Part shown: positions 1 to 6,553 of the stretch, piece by piece | Layout of the letters: each line of letters starts with the position of its first letter | Numbering within the stretch: position 1 is the stretch's first letter | NCBI GenBank assembly: GCA_934371475.1 | Contig: CAKRNX010000078.1 | Coordinates: 1 to 9,962 of the forward strand | Length of the DNA: 9,962 nucleotides | DNA from: an uncultured Lachnospiraceae bacterium | Lineage (GTDB): Bacteria; Bacillota; Clostridia; Lachnospirales; Lachnospiraceae | Direction of reading: 5' to 3' | Notes under the pieces: generated by a model | Database searches by the model: none | The model's input: the letters and a program-made list of their open reading frames with translations, nothing else | Told to the model about the DNA's origin: nothing | Made by a program: the position numbers and the translations under genes

Positions 1-1781
1 CTGCTGATCTTTTCTTTTTCAATCAGAAGCTGCGCACTGCGATGCAGCACATCCTCATGCGCCATAATCAGTTCTCTGGCCTTCTCATAAGCTTCGTCTA
101 CAATCCTTTTTACCTCTTCATCAATAATTGTCGCCACACGCTCTCCGTAGGCTCTGGTGTGCGCCAGATCACGACCGATAAAGATCTCATCGTCTTCCTG
201 CTCATAATTGATCAGTCCGAGCTTCTTGGACATACCGAATTTCGTCACCATAGCTCTGGCAATGGCCGTAGCCTGCTTGATATCCTGAGAAGCGCCGGTC
301 GTCACATCACCGATCACAAGCTCCTCTGCCACCCGGCCACCCAGATCTACAACAATATTCTCAAGCATCTGATTCTGAGTGTTGAACATCTCATCCTTCT
401 CCGGCATCGGCATCGTATATCCTGCCGCGCCGCGTCCCGTCGGAATGATGGAAATGGTATGCACCGGTCCCACATCCGGAAGCAGATGAAACAGGATCGC
501 ATGACCCGACTCATGATATGCGGTAATGCGCTTCTCTTTCTCTGATATAATGCGGCTCTTCTTCTCCGCACCGATCCCCACTTTGATAAATGCTCGGTTG
601 ATATCGGCCTGAATAATGTATGCACGCTGCTCTTTGGCCGCCATAATGGCTGCCTCGTTCATCAGATTCTCCAGATCTGCACCGGTAAATCCTGCCGTTG
701 TTCTCGCAACCTCACTAAGATCCACATCATCTCCCAGCGGCTTGCCCTTGGAGTGTACCTGCAGGATCTCTTCCCGGCCCTTGATATCCGGTCTGCCTAC
801 CGCCACCTGCCGGTCAAATCGTCCCGGCCGGAGAATCGCCGGATCCAGGATATCCACACGGTTTGTCGCTGCCATCACGATAATCCCCTGGTTGACGCCG
901 AAACCGTCCATCTCCACCAGCAGCTGGTTGAGGGTCTGCTCCCGCTCATCATGTCCACCGCCCATACCGGTACCGCGGCGTCTTGCCACCGCATCAATCT
1001 CATCAATAAAAATAATACACGGCTGATGGCGCTTGGCATCCTCAAACAGATCTCTGACTCTGGATGCTCCCACACCTACAAACATTTCCACAAAATCAGA
1101 TCCGGAAATACTGAAAAACGGAACGCCCGCCTCACCGGCCACCGCCTTGGCAAGCAGAGTTTTACCTGTTCCGGGAGGTCCCACCAGCAGCACACCCTTA
1201 GGGATCCTGGCTCCTACTTTCAGGAACTTTTCAGGTTCTTTTAAGAACTCCACCAGCTCCTGAAGGTCTTCCTTTTCTTCTTTCAGTCCCGCCACATCCC
1301 TGAACATGACTCTCTTGGAATCCGGCGAAATCATCCTCGCACGGCTCTTGCCGAAATTCATCATCCGGCTGTTTCCGCCGCCCGACTGACGTCCCATCAT
1401 GGCAATAAAGAACAGCAGCATCGCACCGGTCAGAAGGATCGGCAGGATTGTCGTCAGGAAAATACCATCCTTCTCCACATCCTTCAGCTCAACTGTCACG
1501 TCACTGTACTGATTTAACAGCTCCTGAACGGTATTGACGTCAGAAACATTCACCTTCGCCACAGTGCCGTCTTTCTCCGTAACATCCAGCACTCCGGTAG
1601 GCGCTGTCTGATTCTGCGTAATTTCTACCCGCACGACCTTTCCATCGTCCAGCAGCGTCTGAAACTCTCTGTAGGTACAGGCAGACCTGTCGTCAAATGT
1701 ATCTCTCAGGCCAAAGATAATCATAATAAACATCAGGGCCAGAAAGATATATACGCCTATCCCTCTTGTCGTTTTATTCAA
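1..1781 (-). CDS. ftsH: ATP-dependent zinc metalloprotease FtsH (3' end outside window)
   Basis: Membrane-anchored AAA+ protease that extracts and degrades membrane and short-lived cytosolic proteins; it acts as a hexamer on the inner face of the membrane. I translated 593 residues from a TTG codon; the C-terminus runs off the window. Seen in order: membrane segment about 8-25, an extracytoplasmic domain about 26-108, second membrane segment about 109-129, Walker A GPPGTGKT (201-208), Walker B with IDEID (259-263), second region of homology with the arginine fingers in RPGRFDR (318-324), zinc-site HESGH (423-427) and probable third zinc ligand D500 in GASQDIKQA. The usual zinc motif is HEAGH; HESGH still satisfies HExxH. 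The start is TTG because AAAGGAG lies 9 bases upstream and the protein then begins MNKTTRGIGVY, the expected short cytoplasmic tip before the first membrane segment. It is last in the tilS-hpt-ftsH run, 74 bases after hpt. Known family, very secure identification. Confidence 0.97.
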   Translation of the reverse strand, partial: MNKTTRGIGVYIFLALMFIMIIFGLRDTFDDRSACTYREFQTLLDDGKVVRVEITQNQTAPTGVLDVTEKDGTVAKVNVSDVNTVQELLNQYSDVTVELKDVEKDGIFLTTILPILLTGAMLLFFIAMMGRQSGGGNSRMMNFGKSRARMISPDSKRVMFRDVAGLKEEKEDLQELVEFLKEPEKFLKVGARIPKGVLLVGPPGTGKTLLAKAVAGEAGVPFFSISGSDFVEMFVGVGASRVRDLFEDAKRHQPCIIFIDEIDAVARRRGTGMGGGHDEREQTLNQLLVEMDGFGVNQGIIVMAATNRVDILDPAILRPGRFDRQVAVGRPDIKGREEILQVHSKGKPLGDDVDLSEVARTTAGFTGADLENLMNEAAIMAAKEQRAYIIQADINRAFIKVGIGAEKKSRIISEKEKRITAYHESGHAILFHLLPDVGPVHTISIIPTGRGAAGYTMPMPEKDEMFNTQNQMLENIVVDLGGRVAEELVIGDVTTGASQDIKQATAIARAMVTKFGMSKKLGLINYEQEDDEIFIGRDLAHTRAYGERVATIIDEEVKRIVDEAYEKARELIMAHEDVLHRSAQLLIEKEKIS

Positions 1782-1790
1782 ATTTCTGTA

Positions 1791-1797
1791 CTCCTTT
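1791..1797 (-). promoter_or_regulatory. Ribosome binding site deciding the TTG start of ftsH
   Basis: The minus strand reads AAAGGAG, 9 bases before a TTG codon at 1781-1779. No ATG with such a site is present between here and the first membrane segment; the first in-frame ATG lies inside that segment, so TTG is the best start. Confidence 0.75.
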
Positions 1798-1855
1798 CAA
1801 AATCCGGCCGCCGGAGTGTGTTCTCAGACACGCCCCGTACATTTACCGGAATACT

Positions 1856-2404
1856 TTATTCCTGTCTGTCAGCATCTTCCTCTTCAAACGAAACAACGCC
1901 GATGTACGGCAGATTGCGGTAACGCTGTGCGTAGTCAAGACCGTATCCGATCACGAACTTGTCCTCAATCTCAAATCCGGTATAGTCAACTTTCACATCC
2001 GTCACCCTGCGCTCAGGCTTGTCTAACAGGGTACAGAGACGGAGACTGCCCGGTTTTCTGCTGCTGAGATTGTCCAGAAGATAGCTCAGTGTACGGCCTG
2101 AATCAATGATATCCTCCACCACAATTACCTCTTTGCCTTCCAGCGGCTCATCCAGATCCTTCACCAAGCGGACAACTCCGCTGGATTTTGTATCATTGCC
2201 GTAGCTGCTGACAGACATGAAGTCCAGCGTCACCGGCACGGTGATCCGTTTTGCCAGCTCACAGGTAAAGAAAATACTTCCCTTCAGAATGCAGATCAGA
2301 TGCACACATTTTCCTTCATAATCCCTGCTGATCTGAGCTGCCAGCTCTGCGATCCTGGCGTTTACCTTTTCTTCCGGTATCATCACTTCAATTTTTTCTT
2401 TCAT
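1856..2404 (-). CDS. hpt: Hypoxanthine phosphoribosyltransferase
   Basis: Purine salvage enzyme that joins hypoxanthine (and usually guanine) to PRPP to give IMP/GMP in the cytoplasm. The 182-residue length is normal for the bacterial enzyme. The PRPP-binding motif VEDIIDSGRTL (96-106), with its two acidic residues before the IDSGRTL loop, is intact. The flexible-loop region around MSVSSYGN (63-70) and the base-binding tail DKFVIGYGLDYAQRYRNLPY (148-167) are also intact. The start codon overlaps the tilS stop (minus strand TAATG), and GGAGG lies just upstream within the end of tilS, which points to translational coupling. tilS-hpt-ftsH is a conserved Firmicutes order; in Bacillus subtilis TilS and HprT have been reported to act together in ftsH regulation, so the linkage may be more than positional. 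Whether guanine is also accepted cannot be read from the sequence. Confidence 0.96.
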   Translation of the reverse strand: MKEKIEVMIPEEKVNARIAELAAQISRDYEGKCVHLICILKGSIFFTCELAKRITVPVTLDFMSVSSYGNDTKSSGVVRLVKDLDEPLEGKEVIVVEDIIDSGRTLSYLLDNLSSRKPGSLRLCTLLDKPERRVTDVKVDYTGFEIEDKFVIGYGLDYAQRYRNLPYIGVVSFEEEDADRQE

Positions 2405-3825
2405 TATTCATCCTCCACTGTCATTTGTACTTTTAAGAACCGCTCTGTTGTCCCGGTAATCTTTGCCGCCTCGCTGATCCGGTATCCCACTGCCCACAGG
2501 ACATGGGAATCCTCCGCTACCAGCATGATCCGGTCACGCTCATCTCTCGGGATTTTCATGTCAATCATATAATCCTTTAGCTTCTTTTTCCCGCCGTTTG
2601 CGTTGATAATCAGATAATCCCCGGGTTTTCTGGTTCTTAAACAGACATTATGTTTTATTGTATCATAAGCCAGCCATTTCGTATACTTTTTTTCCGGAAA
2701 TACCTGTGGTTTTTCCGCTGTCTTCAGGTATTCTACCTGAAATGTTTTTCCCATCCATTCATAACTTCCGCTTCGCTCCAGGAGCAATTCCTGCTTTCCT
2801 GTCGGCTCCTGCAGCTGTGACATTTCGCTCCGAATACACAGCACCAGTCTGTCCCTCTCACGCACCGCCCTCAGACTGCCCGGAAAATTCATCTGCTTCC
2901 CGCAGTCCATTCCGGCCAGACGGATCATTTCTTCTATATGTTCCGCTCGATAGTCCTTCAGCCCTCTGTCTCTCAGCAGTTCTCTGATGCAGCCGCGCAG
3001 CACATACTCCTGCATCAGCCTGTCCGCTGCCAGAAACGGTCCCAGAACCACCGCAGCCTCCCGTTTGCGCTCTGTCTTCTGCACACAGTGTGCGGCCACT
3101 TCCCTCGCCTGTCTCTCCAGATAATCCTCCGCTTTCTGCAGCCTTGACGCCGCGGCAGCCAGATGTTCCACTGCCTCGCGGTTTACGTATGTTTCCAGCC
3201 AGGGAAGCGCCTGCAGCCTGATGCGGTTTCTCATATAATCTGTTTCCAGATTTGTACCGTCCGTCCGCCAGTTTCTGTTTCTCTCCCGCAGATATTCCTC
3301 AATCTCGATCCGAGAGACAAAAAGCAGAGGCCGGATGATCCTTCCCCTCACCGGCCGGATCCCGCCCAGTCCCCGGACGCCGCTTCCCCTGCTCAGATTC
3401 AGCAGCACAGTCTCTGCCTGGTCATTTTTATTGTGAGCTACCGCAATCCGGTCCGCTCCCAGTTTTTTTCTGTATTGCTCAAACAGTTCATACCTGCTCT
3501 GGCGTCCCGCTTCTTCGAGCGACCATCCCATTTCTGCTGCCACCGCTTTTACATTTACATGTTCCACATAGCAAGGAATTCCGCGGCTGCGGCACTGTTC
3601 CACTACAAACGCCGCATCTTCCAGCGCTTCCTCTCCCCGAAGTCCGTGTTCTACATGAAGCACCGACAGTGTAAAATCCATTTTCCGTTGCCATTCATGC
3701 AGGACTTCCAGCAGGCACATCGAATCTGCTCCCCCGGAAACGCCCGCCAGCACATGCATTCCCGGTTCAATCATATGATAATGCCTGATCGTATCCCGGA
3801 CTGTTTCATCTGTTGTCTTTTTCAT
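2404..3825 (-). CDS. tilS: tRNA(Ile)-lysidine synthetase TilS
   Basis: Essential ATP-dependent enzyme that attaches lysine to C34 of the tRNA-Ile CAU anticodon, switching it from methionine to isoleucine identity and to AUA reading. The 473 residues fit the long TilS form with a C-terminal substrate-binding domain. Seen: N-type ATP pyrophosphatase P-loop SGGADS (30-35), LHVEHGLRGEEA (56-67), the AHNKNDQAETVL segment (130-141) where many relatives have H..DDQAET, and YMRNRIR (197-203). The C-terminal TilS domain is visible around LRTRKPGDYL and the residues after it. The ATG is preceded by a modest purine-rich GGGGAAA site; no better start exists between it and the catalytic core. The gene follows the spoIIE-like gene after a 93-base spacer made largely of 15-bp repeats, and its stop overlaps the hpt start. 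No strong promoter was seen directly upstream, so it may be read from the spoIIE side or from a weak promoter in the AT-rich spacer. Confidence 0.96.
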   Translation of the reverse strand: MKKTTDETVRDTIRHYHMIEPGMHVLAGVSGGADSMCLLEVLHEWQRKMDFTLSVLHVEHGLRGEEALEDAAFVVEQCRSRGIPCYVEHVNVKAVAAEMGWSLEEAGRQSRYELFEQYRKKLGADRIAVAHNKNDQAETVLLNLSRGSGVRGLGGIRPVRGRIIRPLLFVSRIEIEEYLRERNRNWRTDGTNLETDYMRNRIRLQALPWLETYVNREAVEHLAAAASRLQKAEDYLERQAREVAAHCVQKTERKREAAVVLGPFLAADRLMQEYVLRGCIRELLRDRGLKDYRAEHIEEMIRLAGMDCGKQMNFPGSLRAVRERDRLVLCIRSEMSQLQEPTGKQELLLERSGSYEWMGKTFQVEYLKTAEKPQVFPEKKYTKWLAYDTIKHNVCLRTRKPGDYLIINANGGKKKLKDYMIDMKIPRDERDRIMLVAEDSHVLWAVGYRISEAAKITGTTERFLKVQMTVEDE

Positions 3826-3840
3826 GTTTCCCCGTCCGTT

Positions 3841-3910
3841 CTGTTATTTTCATTTCTGTTATCTACACTTCCGTTATTTTCATTCTGTTATTTTTACTTC
3901 TGTTTCTTTC
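3841..3910. repeat. Tandem repeat of a 15-bp unit in the spoIIE-tilS spacer
   Basis: Four head-to-tail copies of a unit close to CTGTTATTTTCATTT can be read on the plus strand: 3841-3855, 3856-3870, 3871-3884 (14 bases) and 3885-3899, followed by a partial fifth copy at 3900-3910. Copies 1, 3 and 4 are nearly identical; copy 2 diverges in its middle (CTGTTATCTACACTT). The array fills most of the 93 bases between the two genes. On the minus (transcribed) strand it gives AAAATAACAGAA-type repeats with several ATG codons opening only very short reading frames (for example MKETEVKITE and MKITEV), so I treat it as non-coding. Its function is unknown; replication slippage could make copy number vary between strains. 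Confidence 0.8.
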
Positions 3911-3918
3911 ATGATACA

Positions 3919-5394
3919 TTACTGTTTTGCCCACAGCTGTCCCACGAGAACCGTCATATCATCCCGCACCTGAAACTTTTGCAGCAGCAGGATCTGCTCC
4001 ATCAGTCTGCGGGCAAACTCCTTGGCATTCTGGCTTCTGGCTTTCTTAATCATTTCCACCAGTACACACTCCCTGTTCTCCTCCGGCAGCGCATCCAGTA
4101 CACCATCTGTCATCATCACAATCTGATCTCCGGACTTCAGACACCGCTTTACTGTCTCATACTCCGGTTCCTGACAGATCCCCGCAGGCAGATCTCTCCC
4201 ACAGACCAGCTCCGTCTCATCGCCATGAAGCAGACAGGTCGGGCAGGCCCCCGCCTTGATCATGCTGCACATCCCATTATATAAATCCACCATACACAAA
4301 TCAATAGTAGAAAACATACGCATATGATCCTGCAGCACCATGGAAGAATTGATCATGCGCACCGCAGTCTCCTGGGAAAATCCCGCATCCAGGAACTGTT
4401 CCAGCAGCTCAATCACTTTTTCACTCTCCCTGCAGGCCTCCATTCCGGTTCCCATCCCGTCCGCCAGACTCATCACAATCTGCCCGCAGTCCCCCTGCCA
4501 GAAAGCAAAATTATCCCCGGATACCAGCTCACCGCTCTTATGCATCCGCGAAATACCGCAAAACATCTGGTATTCCGTATCCGCCGTATAATGGAAAGTT
4601 TCAAACTCTCTCTTTACGGTCAGCCGGCAGTCTCCGGCCGGAACCAGGCGGCATCTGAGGACTCCTGAAATAATTTCGGCCAGATCCTTCGCCTGCACAC
4701 AGGCACCTTCCTGAATCGCCAGGCTCAGATAAACCTCCGGATAGCGCTCATCCCGTCTGAAATACCAGGCTCCGCGGCAGAGAATTTTCTCATACTTCAG
4801 TTCCTTCTCCAGCCTTGCAAACTCTTTTTCCTTCAGTCCACGGAGCTGATAAATCCGCTCTGCCATCTGCTCTAACAGCGCTGCCGTATCCTGTATCTGT
4901 TCTCCGGCTGCTGCCCGCTGTTCCAGCATCCGGTTATTCCACATCAGGTCAGCTCTCTCTCTCATATAACTATCCCGGATTTGCTCCCGAATCAGCTGCG
5001 GCTGTATACAATTCTCCAGATTTCCGGCCGTCTCTTTTCCTTCCCCGATCTGCTGCAGGCAGAACGCAATCTCTTTGCTGGTTTCGCCGCAGCGTTCCTC
5101 CCAGCAGTCCATTCGGCGTACACATCCGGCACAGACCTGCGTCTGGACCTGAGCAAAAATGTGATTCATTTCCTCATCCCCGAAATACTCCTTTTTCCTT
5201 GGCATATCCCGGTAACTGTCTGCCAGCTTGCGGAATGCTTCCGCATATCGCTCCACATACTCTCTTCCCGGACCAGTCGACACCTGATTCATGCTTCTGC
5301 TCTTCCTGGATGTACCTCTCCATACTGTCCTGCCCAGCTCCAGCAGTACCCAGAAACCACTGACAATCAGGGCGGCCGACACAAGTTCCACCAT
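3919..5394 (-). CDS. spoIIE: SpoIIE-type PP2C serine phosphatase, short form with a single membrane segment
   Basis: Probable stage II sporulation phosphatase, which dephosphorylates the anti-anti-sigma factor SpoIIAA at the polar septum and so activates sigma-F in the forespore. With the ATG at 5394 the product is 491 residues. Seen: one hydrophobic segment about 4-20; a cysteine cluster CAGCVRRMDCWEERC (88-102); a helical region with coiled-coil character about 145-205; and a PP2C domain about 270-490 with GDNF (293-296), the metal-binding aspartate in SLADGMGTG (309-317), MMTDGVLDA (427-435) and RDDMTVLVG (477-485). All expected metal-site aspartates are present. Bacillus SpoIIE is about 827 residues and begins with roughly ten membrane segments; almost all of that is missing. 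Position (after divIC, before tilS) is that of the true spoIIE, and the upstream region carries sporulation-type promoter signatures. A start at 5463 is possible but lacks a ribosome site; GGAGGGAGGG precedes 5394. A paralogous PP2C regulator is the alternative, less likely given the locus. Confidence 0.88.
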   Translation of the reverse strand: MVELVSAALIVSGFWVLLELGRTVWRGTSRKSRSMNQVSTGPGREYVERYAEAFRKLADSYRDMPRKKEYFGDEEMNHIFAQVQTQVCAGCVRRMDCWEERCGETSKEIAFCLQQIGEGKETAGNLENCIQPQLIREQIRDSYMRERADLMWNNRMLEQRAAAGEQIQDTAALLEQMAERIYQLRGLKEKEFARLEKELKYEKILCRGAWYFRRDERYPEVYLSLAIQEGACVQAKDLAEIISGVLRCRLVPAGDCRLTVKREFETFHYTADTEYQMFCGISRMHKSGELVSGDNFAFWQGDCGQIVMSLADGMGTGMEACRESEKVIELLEQFLDAGFSQETAVRMINSSMVLQDHMRMFSTIDLCMVDLYNGMCSMIKAGACPTCLLHGDETELVCGRDLPAGICQEPEYETVKRCLKSGDQIVMMTDGVLDALPEENRECVLVEMIKKARSQNAKEFARRLMEQILLLQKFQVRDDMTVLVGQLWAKQ

Positions 5395-5400
5395 GGTATT

Positions 5401-5410
5401 CCCTCCCTCC
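5401..5410 (-). promoter_or_regulatory. Ribosome binding site deciding the spoIIE start
   Basis: The minus strand reads GGAGGGAGGG, ending 6 bases before the ATG at 5394. An in-frame ATG 69 bases further upstream (5463) has no such site and lies within the promoter candidates, so the downstream ATG was chosen. Confidence 0.8.
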
Positions 5411-5431
5411 AATTTCAGACCTTCGGAGCCA

Positions 5432-5461
5432 TCATTCTTCATTATAAGAAGGAAATCCTGC
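5432..5461 (-). promoter_or_regulatory. Sigma-H-like promoter upstream of spoIIE
   Basis: The minus strand carries GCAGGATTT (5461-5453), a full match to the Bacillus sigma-H -35 consensus RnAGGAwWW, then a 12-base spacer, then GAAGAATGA (5440-5432), an 8 of 9 match to RnnGAATww. Element quality and spacing both fit the consensus. Sigma-H drives early sporulation genes, which suits spoIIE. It overlaps a second, sigma-A-type promoter candidate. Confidence 0.5.
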
Positions 5462-5473
5462 ATATTTTGTCAG
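5441..5473 (-). promoter_or_regulatory. Spo0A/sigma-A-like promoter with 21-bp spacer upstream of spoIIE
   Basis: The minus strand has CTGACA (5473-5468; 5 of 6 to TTGACA) and a perfect TATAAT (5446-5441) separated by 21 bases instead of 17. In Bacillus subtilis the Spo0A-activated spoIIG and spoIIE promoters have this abnormal 21-22 bp spacing with Spo0A boxes overlapping the -35. Here partial matches to the box TGTCGAA lie at 5475-5481 (minus strand, TTCCGAA) and across the -35 (plus strand TTTGTC, 5466-5471). An A/T-only palindrome at 5490-5501 just upstream could act as an UP element. The box matches are imperfect. Confidence 0.5.
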
Positions 5474-5512
5474 TTTCGGAAAGTGTGCAAAAAATATTTT
5501 TCATCAGATGTG

Positions 5513-5543
5513 AAAAAAAGATGAGCACTTGGCTCACCTTTTT
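5513..5543 (-). terminator. Intrinsic terminator after divIC
   Basis: Directly after the divIC stop the minus strand forms a 7-bp stem GGTGAGC / GCTCATC (one G-U pair) with a CAAGT loop, followed by seven T. Five A before the stem extend the pairing and give a T run on the plus strand too, so it may work in both directions. It separates divIC from spoIIE. Confidence 0.88.
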
Positions 5544-5849
5544 CTACTCTTTTGCTTTAAAAACAATCTCATCCGGATAAACCAGCCCGAATTTCTCACG
5601 CGCGGTCTTCTCAATAAACTCTCTCGACTGTGTATATTCCGGCAGCGTCTCCAGTTCATCCGCCCTGGCCTGTTCCTGCTCCAGCTGCGCCTGCAGAGAC
5701 TCCTCCTGTGATGCGTAAACTGCATTTTTCTTCTCCAGCTTCTGGCTCTGGAATAATAATACGATCAGCAGAGTCACTACAACTACGGCAATGCCTGCCA
5801 TTCCTCTGCGGTTGCTGTTGCTGGCACGCCTTCTGCGTTTTTTTGCCAT
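5544..5849 (-). CDS. divIC: Septum formation initiator DivIC/FtsB family protein
   Basis: Small bitopic division protein that, in the DivIC-FtsL-DivIB (FtsB-FtsL-FtsQ) complex, links the Z-ring to septal peptidoglycan synthesis. The 101 residues show the standard layout: a basic cytoplasmic start (MAKKRRRRASNSNRRG), one membrane segment about 17-33 (MAGIAVVVVTLLIVLLF), an extracytoplasmic coiled coil about 35-72 rich in Q, E, A and L, and the conserved tail with EFIEKTAREKFGLVYPDEIVF (about 77-97). It sits 34 bases after yabQ and ends at a terminator. The ribosome site AAAGGA lies about 10 bases before the ATG. Because division is vegetative and yabPQ are sporulation genes, a promoter at the end of yabQ would make sense and a candidate is present. 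In Bacillus an S1-domain gene (yabR) follows divIC; none is present here. Confidence 0.93.
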   Translation of the reverse strand: MAKKRRRRASNSNRRGMAGIAVVVVTLLIVLLFQSQKLEKKNAVYASQEESLQAQLEQEQARADELETLPEYTQSREFIEKTAREKFGLVYPDEIVFKAKE

Positions 5850-5880
5850 ACTTCAACATTCCTTTCCTATTTATGCCCCT

Positions 5881-5909
5881 AGTTTATCCTCTTTTCCTGT
5901 ACTTTGCAA
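5881..5909 (-). promoter_or_regulatory. Candidate sigma-A promoter for divIC inside the yabQ end
   Basis: The minus strand reads TTGCAA (5909-5904), a 17-base spacer, then TAAACT (5886-5881); each hexamer matches its consensus at 4 of 6. The spacing is ideal and the start point would fall just before the divIC ribosome site. This would uncouple divIC from sporulation control, but weak hexamers of this kind also occur by chance. Confidence 0.35.
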
Positions 5910-6195
5910 CCGTTTTATGTCCTTTCCTGACGATTTTTCTGAATAACACAGCTCCGATGATCATAGCTGCTGCCGTATACAGCCGCAGCTCCCCATCCTG
6001 ATATACAAAAATTAATACAAATGTCCTGATTGCCGCACCGATCCAGAAAATACCGTCCTCCAGTCCTATCCACAAAGCCCCGTGGCGCACTGCCTTTCTC
6101 CATAGACAAATCAGTTCACAGATCATGCCCAGGACAGCGCCATGCATCGCAAAAATCAGAAACACCTTAAGTTCCAGCAGAATGATTTCACTCAT
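5884..6195 (-). CDS. yabQ: Spore cortex protein YabQ
   Basis: Sporulation membrane protein made in the mother cell; in Bacillus subtilis yabQ is sigma-E dependent and needed for spore cortex formation. From the ATG at 6195 the product is 103 residues with three hydrophobic stretches (about 4-26, 40-62, 66-85) and a basic tail (KIVRKGHKTVAKYRKRG). The opening MSEIILLELKVFLIFAMHGAVLG resembles the family's N-terminal helix. An in-frame GTG at 6201, directly after the yabP stop, is an alternative start adding two residues; neither has a clear ribosome site, so coupling to yabP is likely. It is shorter than the Bacillus protein (about 200 residues), as clostridial members often are. Assignment rests on membrane layout and the yabP-yabQ-divIC order more than on catalytic residues, of which there are none. 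Confidence 0.87.
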   Translation of the reverse strand: MSEIILLELKVFLIFAMHGAVLGMICELICLWRKAVRHGALWIGLEDGIFWIGAAIRTFVLIFVYQDGELRLYTAAAMIIGAVLFRKIVRKGHKTVAKYRKRG

Positions 6196-6201
6196 AGGCA
6201 C

Positions 6202-6486
6202 TCACTGAAAAAGCCTTTTCAGAACCGATCCTCTGCTGCGGCTTTTCTCACGGCTTCCGGAATAAATCAGTGCCTCTACCACCCCTTCCAGATCCACCTC
6301 GCCCTGTTCAAGCGTCAGTCGGCTGATATGCAGATTTTTGCCCTTTACCGTCAGCAGTCCGTCCTCGGTGTCCAGCCGGATCTCATTCACGTCAAAAGCG
6401 AGGACATCTACCACACCACTGACTGTACCGCACTTTCTGTCGTCAATGGTGAGGCAGTGCCCCCGCTTTTCTCTTTTTTCTTCCAT
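6202..6486 (-). CDS. yabP: Sporulation protein YabP
   Basis: Small sporulation protein of the YabP/YqfC family, sigma-E controlled in Bacillus and thought to act in spore envelope assembly in the mother cell. The 94 residues have the family's beta-rich pattern: the start MEEKREKRGHCLTIDDRKCG, then TVSGVVDVLAFDVNEIRL (about 21-38), the hallmark DGLLTVKGKNLHISRLTLEQGEVDLEG-type segment (about 42-68) and EALIYS (71-76). The C-terminus ends in a basic SREKSRSRGSVLKRL stretch. There is no membrane segment, so it is presumably recruited by a partner such as the neighbouring YabQ. GGAG lies 7 bases before the ATG. It heads the yabP-yabQ-(divIC) unit after a 218-base non-coding gap that holds the upstream terminator and a strong palindrome. 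Confidence 0.94.
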   Translation of the reverse strand: MEEKREKRGHCLTIDDRKCGTVSGVVDVLAFDVNEIRLDTEDGLLTVKGKNLHISRLTLEQGEVDLEGVVEALIYSGSREKSRSRGSVLKRLFQ

Positions 6487-6516
6487 ATGGCTTCTCCGGA
6501 TTTTGTTTTCACAACA

Positions 6517-6524
6517 ATTCTATG
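6517..6524 (-). promoter_or_regulatory. Sigma-E-like -10 element upstream of yabP (tentative)
   Basis: The minus strand reads CATAGAAT, matching the sigma-E -10 consensus CATAcanT at every defined base but one, about 30 bases before the yabP start. I could not find a convincing -35 at 13-15 bases upstream, so this is only a half-site; it is listed because Bacillus yabP is sigma-E dependent. Confidence 0.25.
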
Positions 6525-6553
6525 CGTCATAATAACGTTTCAGAACTCAACTT

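Noticed and set aside
42..545. Plus-strand open frame of 167 codons
   Set aside because: Antisense to ftsH, which is open and highly conserved across this stretch, including the zinc site.
1803..1815. GC-rich dyad TCCGG-CCG-CCGGA between hpt and ftsH
   Set aside because: Five-base arms with only four T after it on the minus strand, directly before the ftsH ribosome site; too weak to call a terminator, though attenuation of ftsH cannot be excluded.
3163..4284. Long plus-strand open frame of 373 codons
   Set aside because: It runs antisense across the tilS start, the repeat spacer and the spoIIE 3' end. Its product is rich in H, P, S, F and Q with no recognisable domain, and both minus-strand genes are secure.
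5490..5501. AT-only palindrome AAAAATATTTTT upstream of the spoIIE promoter
   Set aside because: Low-complexity A/T sequence; could be an UP element or bent DNA but is not specific enough for a separate call.
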